Origin: Gnetum montanum | Taxonomy: Eukaryota; Streptophyta; Gnetopsida; Gnetales; Gnetaceae | Assembly: GCA_015680685.1 (NCBI GenBank) | Contig: MNCI01028947.1 | Span: 399,962-463,961 of the forward strand | Reading direction: 5' to 3' | Length of the DNA stretch: 64,000 nt | Shown: piece by piece, positions 36,918-48,060 of the stretch | Layout of the letters: each line of letters starts with the position of its first letter | How positions within the stretch are numbered: the stretch's first letter is position 1 | Notes under the pieces: model-generated | Seen by the model: the letters and a program-made list of their open reading frames with translations, nothing else | Databases searched by the model: none | Told to the model about the DNA's origin: nothing | Program-made: the position numbers and the translations under genes

Positions 36918-37516
36918 TATGACAATAAAGACAAGCTCATTGATTCATCCTTACAACACTTGAGATTTGTTTTCTTACACATTTCTTTTATTTTATTTTC
37001 TTATGCATTTCTTTTATTTTATATTATTTTATGAACTTTCATTTATGTTATTAGCACAACAATTCATTTTGATCAATTAAGCAAATCGTTAAATTACATA
37101 AGCAAAACCACTTCAAGCATGCATGGAACGCTTGGTAACCTAGTAAAAATTAGCATTTGGTAATCCTAGCAGTGTTGCATTAGTATAGGATGTATATGAA
37201 AAGTGGGAACGAATGCTGCTGTTAGGATTAGTTAGAACTTAGTTAATGAGTAGTTAAGTTAAATTAGTCACTTAGTTACCTCTCTCCTTCCCTACTAGCA
37301 TAGGACATAAAAATATAAAAGCTATAAAAATCATATGCCTCAAGCTTACTTACCATACAATCATGACATACAAGTAAGCTTGGGAAGACAATGATAAACC
37401 AACCCATCCTTGTTCCACAAGTACGCATAAGCACTTAGTCATTGGAATTTAACCAAATCCTACATGAAATGCTTGTATTCGTATGGTTGAGTGTAGGGGT
37501 ACCTTGCCACTTATCA
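36918..37516 (+). mobile_element. 5' LTR of element D, right part
   Basis: Ends GGGTACCTTGCCACTTATCA, the counterpart of the B LTR end (minus strand, GTTACCTTGCCACTCATCA). It shares a motif (A/T)GCA(C/T)TTGGTAATCC(C/T)AG.AGTG near 37150. It is diverged from B but the same family. The left part lies in the gap. Confidence 0.75.
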
Positions 37517-37517
37517 T

Positions 37518-37535
37518 TGGCACCATTGTTGGGGA
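37518..37535 (+). other. Primer-binding site of element D, tRNA-Asp type
   Basis: TGGCACCATTGTTGGGGA, one base after the LTR end. Best preserved of the tRNA-Asp-type sites in this window. Confidence 0.85.
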
Positions 37536-38219
37536 CTTAGTTGTTTGTGCACTAACTAGAACATAGGAAATCATTCACATTGTTGGAACGAACCCTTAGG
37601 GTTGTTTGAGAAAATAAAAAACAAGAATAGATTGCACATTGAACATATCTATCTGTCTTCATACAAAAGCACCTCACTGCCTAGGTCTAAAACAGGAAAC
37701 AGTCAACATCGTAATACACATGAAGTTGATCCACTAGTCCCTTAACAAGTTCAAGTGGTATATATTCATCCTGATGAGTATATACCAGACTTCACCTTTA
37801 TCCTCCATCAAGATGAACAAATGTGTTGGTAATACTTAGAAGGTAACATAGTGTTACCTCTCGATCGTTCAGTCCTGAGCATGCTTCTTCATGCTCTCAC
37901 ACGAATTGGCATGCTGCACTTACATGCAGAATACATTGTGCAAGACCATGACTTGAGAGAATACTGTTCTATAGAGGAACAATGTCAAAGGGACTTGCAA
38001 CAGTAGAGACATCATAAGTTTTTGAAGGGTAAGTGGTCCCAGGATGCCCCACATGGCTTAATTGAAAATGAGGATGGTGAACCTACCTCAGGCAGTCACC
38101 CACACAATGATGTTCCTCCCCTTAACTTTGGCCAAGGGGTTGTGTATTAGAACCTTCATTCCACTATTCATAACCAAAGTTCTGATACCCATGGGCATAA
38201 AACTCATGATAAAGATGGA
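37536..38219 (+). other. 5' leader of element D
   Basis: Leader between primer site and gag. It contains moderately open stretches (for example around 37790-38010) but no recognised domain. Confidence 0.5.
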
Positions 38220-39704
38220 GAAAAACTCATGATAAAGATGGACATTTTGATTGCAATCATGATCGGGGCCAAGACCATAGAAGAGAAGGTAGCAGACACT
38301 GTCATGGTGATGGTTCTTCTTCTTCTTCAAATTCATCATCTCCTTCACCCTCTCCTTCAATATCCAGATGTGGTCATAAAGAAAAAGACCATGGGGATAA
38401 AGGTAGGAAAAGTGGAAGTCATAGACGAAATAGCCAGGAAAAGGGATGAGGGCACTCTAGGGAGTCACAACATAGAAGAAGGGAGAGTAGGGAACAACGT
38501 AGGCATCATAGATGCCATGGACGAGATGATCATGATGAACCCCTCCTCGCTACTTGAAGTATGTTGGACATAAATGAGGTAGTTAGAATTCCAACAAGGC
38601 ATCAGAAAGATAGTAGGATCAAGAGATTAGATATGAACAACATCCCACAATTTGAAGGGGGATACAACACTGATCCTCAAAATTATTTACAAGCATTCCA
38701 TGATGTGTGTGCCTTATAGAACATAGAGAACGAATGGCAAAAACTTAAGTTGTTCAGAAGCGAAAAGCTGGTACTAGTCTTTAGAACTAGAATTCATTCA
38801 TAGGTGGATTATTATGTTAGAACTATTTAATGATAAGTACCAAATGTACTCCCCAGTGTCTAACTTGCAAAAGAAAATCCAAAGCTAGAAACGAGAAGGA
38901 CATGAACCCTTGGATGCTACCATGGGTTGATACTATGCACTGTTACATCATTTTCCTAGCCATGGTTATTCACAAAGAGATCAACTGTGCCATCTCATGG
39001 ATGGCTTAGGCATGAAATGAGAAGAACCCTTGGGACTTATGCCCAAGGGAGACTATCTGAGCTTAGGTCCCATAAAATTCAAAGACTATTGGAGCAAGTT
39101 GCTAAGGAAGAAGGTGAGCTACAAAAGAGAGAAAGTGCAGTAAAGTATAATCAAGATCCTTCCCTTTGGAATAGGGAAGTAAGATTTTGTGAGGATGAAG
39201 AAGAGTCACCATTCAAAGAGATGGTGAATAGGAAAACTTTGCCTATCCAAAAGATGACATCAGAAGTTTTGGCAAAGGTAGACCAAATGTGGGATTCCCT
39301 AGACAATAGATTTCAAACTGTTCTTAAAATAGTAGAGGAGTCTAGAGAGCAAGGTAGTAAGAAAAGAAAAAAGAAAGAGGCTAAACATGCACGTAGCAAG
39401 GGTAAGGGCAAAGTTGCCATCATTGAAGATGTTGTGGATTCAAAAATAGACAATGATAGTGGATGTGAGATATGTCAATATGACCATCCTAAGGGATGTT
39501 TCCCCATAATCTCACATCTGTAGGAGTCTAGGATGTATGCACTCAACCCACAATAAAACAAAAGGCAAACAACCCAAAGGTTACCTTATCCTCAAGGTAA
39601 CCCAAGGTAGCTTTACCAACCCTTAACATATTATCCCAGTGGAACTCCACCACAACTAATTGAGCAATATCAATAGTGGAAGCACCCACAATGATGGGGA
39701 ATGA
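38220..39704 (+). pseudogene. Element D gag, N-terminal and central part
   Basis: Ser/Arg-rich N-terminus near 38310-38530 (SSNSSSPSPSPSIS, then HRRRESREQRRHH), followed by DEPLLAT*SML, IKRLDMNNIPQFEGGYNTD and YLQAFHDVCA*NIENEWQ (38620-38745). An intact 178-codon frame at 38987-39523 carries the acidic coiled-coil middle, a basic KKRKKKEAKHARSKGKGK segment and the knuckle CEICQYDHPKGCFPI (C-x2-C-x3-H-x3-C), which differs from the usual CX2CX4HX4C spacing. The Pro/Tyr-rich tail is cut by the solo LTR at 39705 and resumes at 41231. Stops occur before 38987. Elements B and C are homologues. Confidence 0.8.
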
Positions 39705-39984
39705 TGAAACACCATAAAATCACAAGGCACTCTTGCTTCACTAGGGTCTTGGAGTTGAGGTAAGGATTTCCACAAATGTAGCCTCATGACCCTTTGGCAG
39801 GAAATGAATGCACTAAGGTTGGACTATTCAGTTCGACAAGTTTTCTACTACCAGAGATGATAGGCCCGATTGACTCTCTGGCCTACCCACTTGGTTGATT
39901 CACTCAGCTAATAGTCTACTTAGAAACCATGCTTGGAGTTGTCGGTGGTGCTCAGGATGGATAAAATAGTTTGGAAAGTTTTCT

Positions 39985-40460
39985 AGTTGATAAGTATGCT
40001 ACGCTATGCTATGCTGCACATCGTAGCAGGCCTTCAAAAAATCAAACAAGTATCTAACTACAAGCTTCAGCAAGATATTCACACAAGGTAAAATCACAAT
40101 TCGACCAACAAAAGATGCTATGCTATGCTATGCTATGTAGCATAGCACAGCATAGCAAGGGCAAAGTAAGCAAAGTTTCCTCATCGTAGTTTTGACAGAA
40201 GTGAAAACTACGTTGGTTGCTATGCTATGTTACACTACGTAGTGTAGCATGGTGTAGCAAATATGAAAATTGATAAAATGCTCCAAAAAGTTAGCTTCAC
40301 ATGGGCCAAGGCTCTCAGCAAAAGCTAGTGACTCCAACAAAAGTTTTTGGTTTAAACTAGTGGCTGCACTATGCTATGCTACATAGCGTAGCACAACATA
40401 GAAAGCAGCTATGCTATGCCAATGTGCTATGCTACATAGCATAGCACAGTGTAGAAAGCA
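39985..40460. repeat. Clustered GCTATGCTA palindromes in the solo LTR
   Basis: Four clusters of direct and inverted GCTATG/CATAGC hexamers: about 39990-40030, 40113-40163, 40219-40260 and 40365-40460. They include a perfect 16-bp palindrome (40231-40246, TACACTACGTAGTGTA) and 12-bp arms with a 2-bp spacer (40423-40448). Hairpins could form in DNA or RNA. They lie 200-670 bp upstream of the TATA box, i.e. in U3. Confidence 0.9.
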
Positions 40461-40659
40461 ACTATACTACTTCAATGTGCTTCATTTCTCACTTATATTG
40501 TTTGCACACCTAATTCCAGCATGTCCAATCCTGACAACATGGTGGCAGCGTAGCAGATTCACATCCAATTTTGCACATCCATGTAGTATGGGCACGTCAA
40601 CATCTCATGGGTCCAAGACACATGACATCTAAACCACATCTCTCACCTACTCCTGGCTC

Positions 40660-40667
40660 TATAAATA
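40660..40667 (+). promoter_or_regulatory. TATA box of the solo LTR
   Basis: TATAAATA in CTGGCTCTATAAATACCC, a strong core promoter context, about 955 bp from the LTR start. Confidence 0.65.
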
Positions 40668-41230
40668 CCCAGACGAGCAACACTCAAAGGGTTGAAAAAT
40701 TGAGGCATTTTTGGCAAGTTGGCAAAATTTGGTTGGTAATCTAAATTGGCTATTTGCATTAGCATTTTGCGCATTGGCTCTTTAGCATTGTCTTTTAAGT
40801 TTACACTCAAAGGTATAGTTGGCACATTCTAAGCATTTTGGCCATTCTTGAACTCTCTGTGCACCTCCAACATTATATATGTTGTTGTACACTTCAAACA
40901 AGGAAGAGAATCGAACCCGCGATTTTGCGATGGTGCATTTTCTTACCCCAGCTTATTCGGTTATTTCTTCATTATTATCACTATTTAACATTATTTTCTA
41001 CATTCCTGCATTTATTGGTCAACATTTTCACCTCACGTATCTCGTAATTAAATCAACGTTCATGTAAGGTTAAGTTACACCGATTAAGTCCTTGTTTGAT
41101 TGACCAGATCATTCAGGGCACCCTGTTTCCATTTTATCCAGCACAACCCTTACATGGATTTGGGGTTAAACTATTCACCTAGCAGCCTCTTAGTGTTTCT
41201 AGCCACTTATGTTTTTGGTCACTACAAATG

Positions 41231-41780
41231 CCACACCAAGGCAACAATATCCTTCCTGACAATCTGGCCCATATGGATATTACGTGCAGCAGCCAATCTC
41301 CCCACATGACTCTACTAGTCACGTCACTCCTCAACCTCACTGTCAAGCCTGCAAGTATTATGGGACTCCCTCTTCTAGAGGTGATATTCCACAAGCATAT
41401 CATCCTTCTCATCTAACCACATATCTTCTACCAATAACTCTACTACCACATGTTCCTGTGATGCAAGGTGAAATACCTACCTAGCCATAGCAATGTAATG
41501 CCACAAGGGCTGTTAACTCTCAACCTACTATTTGTTCCAATAACCACATGAAGAAAAGACCTTTATTTAGAACCAACAGTCCAACTAATCCCTTGTAATC
41601 ACAAGCAACTGATTCCTTAGACACCTTAGTATCAATCAAAACTTCAAAGCTCCCTTCAATCCAATCACTACACTCAACTTTTACGGTCATGCTAACACAT
41701 GCCGTCATCAATTGGATCAAAGCTGGCCACCTTTCTAGGAAATTGTTTGATCCTGGGAGTCCTTTGATATACTTACAAAT
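41231..41780 (+). pseudogene. Element D gag, C-terminal tail
   Basis: After the solo LTR, one frame reads GYYVQQPISPHDSTSHVT and is parallel to EYYFQYPISPTSSTSFTI in element B, showing the same Pro/Tyr/Ser-rich tail. It leads into the linker before protease (AGHLSRKLFDPGSP). Stops occur near 41480-41600. Confidence 0.65.
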
Positions 41781-42200
41781 CACTAGAAATGCACCATGCA
41801 AGGCTCTTTTGGATTCAGGTTCTAGCGTCAACTTAATTTCTCAAGAAATGTATAAGGCCTAGAACCTGCCTCCATTGAAAAAGAGCAACATCCATCTAGA
41901 GTTGGTTGATCAGTCCATCACTGTCCCATTGGGACTAGTGAAAGACATTGTTACCACTATTTGTTGGTGGTCATACCCAATTGACTTCCTAGTGATTCAG
42001 GTAAACAATGGTAAGGGAAACTTCCCAATCATCATGGGAAGAGCATGGCTAAGCACCATTGATGCATGCCTAGGAATATGCAATCTTTCCCTAGAAATAT
42101 CAAAGGAAAATACATTCAGAAAGATTGAGAAGAAGAAATTTTTGTGCATTGCATACAGTGACATAGGATGTAATTGTTTGTAGAGGTCATGGTTTGTGAA
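41781..42200 (+). pseudogene. Element D retropepsin
   Basis: Aspartic protease with an intact-looking active-site loop: CKALLDSGSSVNLISQEMYK, Asp codon at 41812-41814. Then LPPLKKSNIHLELVDQSITV, YPIDFLVIQ and FPIIMGRAWLSTIDA, equivalent to IILGRPFLAT. One stop (about 41861) sits just after the loop. The longest open part is 41875-42183. The same region in element C (18520-18740) and the minus-strand remnant at 59.8-60.3 kb is clearly homologous. The enzyme would process gag-pol. Confidence 0.85.
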
Positions 42201-42429
42201 AAGTTTAGCATTGACTGTATGCAATCAGTGTGCACAAGTGATTAACATACAAAGATGCCTGTATGCAGCAGCCACATGATAGGAAGACACCTAGTGGCTG
42301 ACAATTGATCAAGAAAGTAGTTCACTCATATGCATGGAACCAATTGAGGGTTTTACTTGTGCTTACATCAATAGCATAGACGCATTAGAGCAAGTCCACC
42401 ACCAACTTCCAAGTCTTAACCTTGAAAAT

Positions 42430-43560
42430 ATCAACTGGGAAAGTTGGAAATCCCTAAGAAATTTAAGCAGGAGCCCCTTGAGTTGAAACCATTACCTACA
42501 AGTATGGAATACACATTCATTAAAAATGGAAAAATGGTAATTATCAATGTGAAGCTTGCTTCCCAACAGAACGAAGAACTACTAAAGGTAATAAATAAAT
42601 GGTCAGAAGCCTTCACTTGGTCATATCCTAAATTAACTAGAATAGATCCTAGGATATGCCAACATAGAATTTACATTGACCCCTCCATGAAGCCTCGAAG
42701 ACAACCACAGAGGTGATTGAACCCTAAGCTAAAGAAAGTAGTTAAGGAAGAAATCAAACATCTTCTTAAGGCTGGGTTCATATACCCCATTTTTTATAGT
42801 GAATGGGTTATCCCCTTAGTTATTATTCCTAAAAAGGGAGGAAAATGGAGGGTGTTCATGGATTTCAGGCTACTAAATATGGCAATATTTAAACATCACT
42901 TTCCATTTCCATTTGTCAACCAAGTCTTAGACACCATCACAAGGCATCACTATTACAGTTTTCTGGATAGATATAGTAGATATAACCAAATACAAATAGC
43001 CCTAGAAGACCAAGCCAAGACTACGTTCACTAGTCCTTGGGGAATGTTTGCATATAAACAGATGCTATTTAGCTTGCATAATGCGCTTGCAACATTTCAA
43101 CAACTAGTTCTAAGCATATTCCAATAGCAGATAGGGAATGGTGTCGAGGTCTTTATGGACAACTTCTCCACTTATGGGGAAAACTTTGATCAAGCCTTGG
43201 ACCGGTTGGAGCAAGTGTGAAAAAGATGTGTAGAAACCAATTTGAGGCTCAACTAGCAAAAAAGTCATTTGATGGTCCAACAAGGCATAGTACTAGGACA
43301 CAAAATCTCACACACAAGGATAGAGGTAGACCCTGAGAAAATCAAAATTATCCAAGGAATTACCCATCAACTGGAAACTGTCAAAGATATTTGATTATTC
43401 CTTGGACATACTAGCTACTATAGGAGATTTATTGAGAACTTCTCAAAGGTTTCCAAACCATTGGTGGAATTAATGAAAAAGGACATACCTTTCGAGTGGA
43501 CCAAGGAATGTGAATTAGCTTTCCAAACTCTGAAATAGAAGCTAGTAGAAACACCCATTC
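42430..43560 (+). pseudogene. Element D reverse transcriptase
   Basis: A single frame (codons starting at multiples of 3) runs from 42444 into RNase H with stops but no frameshift. Blocks are FTWSYPKLTRIDPRICQHRI, KPRRQPQR*LNPKLKKVVKE, AGFIYPIFYSEWVIPLVIIP, KKGGKWRVFMDFRLLN, HHFPFPFVNQVLDTI, YSFLDRYSRYNQIQIA and KTTFTSPWGMFAYKQMLFSL. The catalytic box is VFMDNFSTYG, so the second Asp of the (F/Y)xDD motif is Asn (43161-43163). Stops at 42714 (TGA), about 43125 (TAG) and others are one transition from Arg, Gln or Trp codons. It lacks the KNEKNE insert of angiosperm Athila RTs. Confidence 0.9.
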
Positions 43561-43890
43561 TACAAGCTCTTGACTAGTCCAAACCATTCCATATCATGAC
43601 TGACATGTCCAACTATGCTTTAGAAGCCATACTTACACAGTTAGATAACCAAAAACATCCTTATTACATCCACTGTGCAAGTAGAAGTATCGTTGGTGCA
43701 CAACTTAACTACAATACCACAGAGAAAGAATTAATGGCTGTAGTGTTTGCACTAGAAAATTTTAGACACTATGTATTGGAATATAAAGTATATATACATA
43801 TAGATCATAGTGCAATCCGATTCCTCATGAATAAGCCAATGGTAAGCCCTTGTATCATACAATGGCTTGTAATCTTACAAGATTTTGGAA
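43561..43890 (+). pseudogene. Element D RNase H, truncated
   Basis: The same frame as RT gives FHIMTDMSNYALEAILTQ, YYIHCASRSIVGAQLNYNTT, EKELMAVVFALENFRHYVL, YKVYIHIDHSAIRFLM and IQWLVILQDF. These are the classic Ty3 RNase H D-E-D blocks (MTDMS, TEKEL, HIDHS), here intact in sequence. The match ends abruptly at LQDF (about 43888). Integrase is missing because the Tat-type array sequence starts there. Confidence 0.9.
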
Positions 43891-43891
43891 G

Positions 43892-45460
43892 TGTTCTAGG
43901 TGGTTTTTAAGCTTTTCCCTCTCTTTTCCATGTTGGGGATGGTATGATAAGTATGGAAAACTAGAGGAAATATATTTTTTTTCTTTTGCATTATTTTTGG
44001 TCATGCATGTAGGTCTCCATGGTTGCTAGTGTTGATTGTTGCTGCCTAGTATTCAAATTTGATCATTTCAAGAGGTGTTAAGTGGTTTTCAAGTCTCCCC
44101 CCTTTTTTCCATGTTAGGTCTTCCATGCTTACCATTTAAGATTAAGGGGAAAGGATTTCTAGCCATTTATGATCACTTTTCTTGTATATAACAACTTCAA
44201 GAGGTATGAAATTGGCCTTAGGATTTGTCTAAAGATACAACCTATTAGTTTGTGGTGTCTAGAGGACATTTCAAGGTATGCTAAATGTTCCCCCATTTCT
44301 TCCATGCTGGGAAGCATGGAGGGAAAAATCCTAGCATGAAGAAACTTGAGGACCTTGCTTTTTACCATTTTCTATCATTTCTAGCTATGCATGTAGGCTT
44401 TTATGGTTGCTAGCATTGACTACTGATAACCAATGTCAAAATTTGGTTTTTTCAAGGGTTATTAGGTAATTTTTGGCTTTCCCCCTTTGTTCCACACTAG
44501 GTATTCCATGCTCAATTGGCAAATTTTGGGGAAGGGCTTTTTTAGCTTATATGGTCAAATCTGGTTATGCATGAGTGTCCACAAGGTTGCTAGTATCAAC
44601 TATTAATGTCTAAGGTTAAAATTTTATCATTTTGAATGTTGTGAGAGGGTTTTGAAGCTTGCCCCTTTCCATATATGCTAAGGATGGGAGGATTAGTGTG
44701 AGAGAGGCCTTCCCTAATCAAGAAAGTTAGATCTAGGACAAATTAATAGTGAGTTGACCATGCATGTCAACCTTCAGGGTTTCCAAGGTTGACATTCAAT
44801 GCTAGGTGTCAAGATCCATCAATTGTGAGACTTCTAGGTGCCTCATGAAGTCCCCCCCTACCCCTTGCTTTCTTCCACATTAGGCATGATGGCCCTAGTA
44901 TGGATGAGAGGGGGATGATAGGTTTGTGCCATATTTGACCACTTTTGGGGCTTTCAAAAGCTCTAGAGGGTTCCCGTAAGGTCTAGGGATTTGAAAATGG
45001 CTACTAGGTAGTCAATTTAGGTCATTTTTGCTTTTTCCTATCCATACATGCTAAGGGTGAGATGCCTAATGTTGATGAAGCCTCCCTAATATGGAAATAC
45101 CAAACCCTAAAGTTTTGACCATTTTTGACTAGGATTGGTGAGATTCCAAGGCTATCAAAAATGCTTGGATGGGTTATAGATCATGTGGGCCCATTTTGAG
45201 GTCAAACTTAAGCTAGATGGATTTCTAGAGGGTAATAATAAATGTTACCCCCTTCTTCCACACTAGGCATTATTGCCTCAGTGTGGAAACCCCTGTTGTC
45301 TAGCTTTGTTCATGTCTCAACTACTTTTGGGAACTTGAGATTGAAAAAGGTAGGCTTTAGTTACTAAAAATAACAAAATGATTATATTTTAATGACTTTG
45401 TAAAAGAAGAGGTGTGTTTCCACACTAGGTATGGTATCCCTAGCATTGATGCATGGGATT
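43892..45460 (+). repeat. Degenerate ~185-bp tandem array, forward
   Basis: About nine imperfect units. Each has a palindromic core of the type TTCCAYRCTAGG...CCTAGYRTGGAA, at roughly 43927, 44112, 44298, 44490, 44665, 44872, 45045, 45256 and 45418 (mean spacing about 186). Between cores a block of the type TGCATGTAGG(T/C)T...ATGGTTGCTAG, then AAGTGGTTTTCAAG, recurs. The core at 45256-45290 pairs TTCCACACT with AGTGTGGAA. The array abuts the truncated RNase H of element D. It is probably LTR or 5'-UTR material of the Tat-like element. Confidence 0.75.
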
Positions 45461-45907
45461 TAATGTTGTAATATGGTTCTACATGTCAAAATTGGAAAAA
45501 ATATCAATGTTGATGTAGTTTTTTATTAAGAGATAAGGTGCAAGGTGGGGTCCACAATCAAAAAATTTAAAATTTTGAAAAAAGATGTTGTTTCCCATCC
45601 AAAACCAACATGAACTATACTTTACCACTTTTTCACTTTAGTGGATTTGGAGTTATTATGTATATAATTTTTAGTTGAGATTTCAAGATGTACGTTTAGG
45701 TTTTAGATGAGTTTTATATGTCAAATTTGAAAGTTTTGATCATAACTATCATTCTACATCAAAAAAAACATTAGAAAAGAGCTATGGTAGAAATTTTTGT
45801 TGAAGAGTATACCAATCTTCAGTGTGGAAGCCTCCCATATCCCTTGGAGCCAGCATAGAACTCCTATCTTCTCTTAATCTTCATCATCCTCAGCATTGAG
45901 CTTTCCA
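45461..45907 (+). other. Non-coding segment downstream of the forward array
   Basis: AT-rich with a last core-like TTCAGTGTGGAAGCC near 45820. No gene recognised. Confidence 0.4.
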
Positions 45908-46029
45908 TGGCACCCAAGTAGCGAGGAGAAATGAACAAAAGTCCTACGATCTAGAGGATGGATGAGTGTTCTAGGGATCTATTAGAGGTACCTAGTACTA
46001 TCCCCATCTAGGCCTCATCTATCACTACT
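45908..46029 (+). other. Possible leader exon of the Tat-like element
   Basis: ATGGCACCCAAG starts a degenerate frame (MAPK*RGEMNKSPTI*RMDE, then LLEVPSTIPI*ASSITTP) like the MAP-R starts of Tat gag. It ends at CTCCAAG|GTAGAC, a donor-like site. Three stops are present. The assignment is inferred from position after the array and is weak. Confidence 0.3.
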
Positions 46030-48060
46030 CCAAGGTAGACAATTCTACCTATTCTTACCTTTGTTTTCTATGGTTTTTTTTTTAGTTTTTTTTTGTTTTC
46101 CATGTTTTAAAGCCATTTTTAATAGATCTACTATAGTCGAGTGATTAAAATGAAATTTTGATGAAATACCACCTCCTTTTTTGGTTGCTTCCATTCAAAT
46201 CTATGGTTATTTTGTTTCTTTAGCTTTTGTAGATTCGATTTTGAAAATAGGGCTTGCTATTTCATGCTTTTTTCCCAAAATTTTGCGGTGTGGCCATTTT
46301 TTTAGATCTAGGCCATAGGCTTTGTTATAGTTAAAATTTAAAGAAAATCATAACCCATTATTTTTGTGTAAATTTTAATGGGTTTTAATGGTTTTGGCTA
46401 CTTCAAATATTCAATGGATATATGAAATCTAGGTTTTAAAGTTTTTTGAAGTTTTGACATGAAAAAGAAAGTAATATTATGTATTTTTTATTGGAATAAT
46501 GGTTGCACATTTGTGGAATTGAAGGTGATGGGTTTGTAGCCCTTTGTTTATTCTTTATAATATATTTTTTCTTATTTAATTTGGATTTATAATGATAAAG
46601 ATATGGCTATTTTCCTGACATTGTGCACTTAGGTTTCTCATGTCATTTTTTGTAATTTCATGTAAACCTACAAATTGTTTCTACGAAAATGCAAATGTTT
46701 GGCTATTTTATAATTGTGGTTTAGTATTTCTTCATTTCAACTTTCCAATAGATGTATAATCACTTTGATTGGACTTCAAACAAATTTTCTATGAATTTTT
46801 TACTAAATATGTGTAATAACGATGTTTGTGCCATTTTTAGATTATTGTTCAAATTGAAAACCTTTTTCTGCATAAATGGAAAAGATTTTGAATTTTTTCT
46901 AAGCATATTTATGTAGGTTTTGATTTAAGCTTTCAAAATATGGTAGAATCACTCCATTTGGAGCCCAAACAAATTTTTGATGAAATTTTTACCAACCCTA
47001 CATGAAAAGGGGTAAATGTTGACGACTACAATTTTGGCAAACTTTTTTCATTTTTTTGGATATGTGGCTATATGTTTTTGTTTTTAATTTTCATGGCTAT
47101 AAGTTTGATAATTTTAGAATTATTTCTATGTGGAATCACTAAAATAGAAGCCCAAATGAATTTTTAATGAATTTTTTGTCTATGGTTATCTGAACAAGAC
47201 AAAATTATGGTCATAGCACATTACCCATTTGGAAATGGAAGTGGTTGATATGTATAACTTATGTTTTCTTTTGTCAACATATAAAGCTAATTCTTAATTG
47301 TTTTTAGGAAGAGTGGAAGTTTTTTCTATTTTTTGCAAGCTTTTACTATGGACAAATGGTTTTATTCTAAGTTTATGATACTTTTTCTAAATTTTTGCAT
47401 AGTTTAGATGTTTTGTCCAAATTTATGCATGCTATGCATAATTTAGATGTCTCTTTCTATACTTATGCTTGATTTTTCATAATTTAGATGCTATTTCCAA
47501 ATTTATGCATAACTTAAACCAAGGTTTAGTTCTAGCTATAATGCTTTGGTTGTGATATTTTGGTTATGGTAATAATGCTTTTATGGAATTTTCTTAAGCT
47601 AATTTAAATAAACACCTAAGAGCTTTTTACAGAGGCTAGTTTCACCTTTGACTTACGATGTTTTTTCTAAATTTGTTAAAAAATTCCAATTGTTCATAAT
47701 GTAATGTTATGCAAGATTGTAATAATGTTTTCTTGTGAATTCCTTAAGCTAATTTAGATGAACACCTTAGAGCTTTTTATAGAGGCTAATTTCACCTTTG
47801 AGTAGATGTTTTATCTAAATTTACTAATTAATTCTAATAGGTCACAATATTTTTATTTTCTTTTTTTCTTTGCATTATGCATGGTCTTTTTGAGGCCTAT
47901 CCTCATCATAATGGAGTTGGTTAGTATCTTATGCTACATTGGTCATCCCAAGACCAACACCCCATAGGTTTGATGCATTTTATGTTTTATTCTCTGACTT
48001 GTAATTTTGATTTTGGCGATGGGTTGCTAACTAGTTATATGTTGTTACATTTAGTCCTCA
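46030..48060 (+). other. AT-rich region, possible 2-kb leader intron
   Basis: T-rich, no open frames. It begins GTAGAC and ends TTACATTTAGTCCTCAG at 48060, compatible with an intron. Contains short ~45-bp repeats of TTTAGATG...AAATTTATGCAT (about 47385-47520) and the 150-bp duplication listed separately. Confidence 0.3.
47568..47847. repeat. 150-bp imperfect tandem duplication
   Basis: Copies begin GTAATAATG at 47568 and 47718. Both carry TTAAGCTAATTTA.AT.AACACC, then AGAGCTTTTTA.AGAGGCTA.TTTCACCTTTGA. High similarity suggests a fairly recent duplication. Confidence 0.9.

Larger units (their letters stand above)
39705..41226 (+). mobile_element. Solo LTR of the T family (1522 bp) inserted in element D gag
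   Basis: Starts TGAAACACCATAAAA and ends GGTCACTACA. Its last ~150 bp align with the end of the LTR at 56189-57751 (shared TTCCATTTT, GTTTCTAG/TTTTCTAG, GTTTTT..(T)ACTTATAACA-like end). Flanks are AATGA (39700-39704) and AATGC (41227-41231). Removing it rejoins the gag frame (WGM|PHQG). U3 holds clusters of GCTATGCTA palindromes (39985-40460); a TATA box lies at 40660. The U3 is strongly diverged from the other T LTRs. Confidence 0.85.

Noticed and set aside
36161-36982. Two long open frames spanning the gap (36161-36922 plus, 36191-36982 minus)
   Set aside because: Made almost entirely of N; an artefact.
41100-41484. Several overlapping frames on both strands
   Set aside because: They straddle the solo LTR end and gag tail of element D; only the frame matching element B gag is meaningful.
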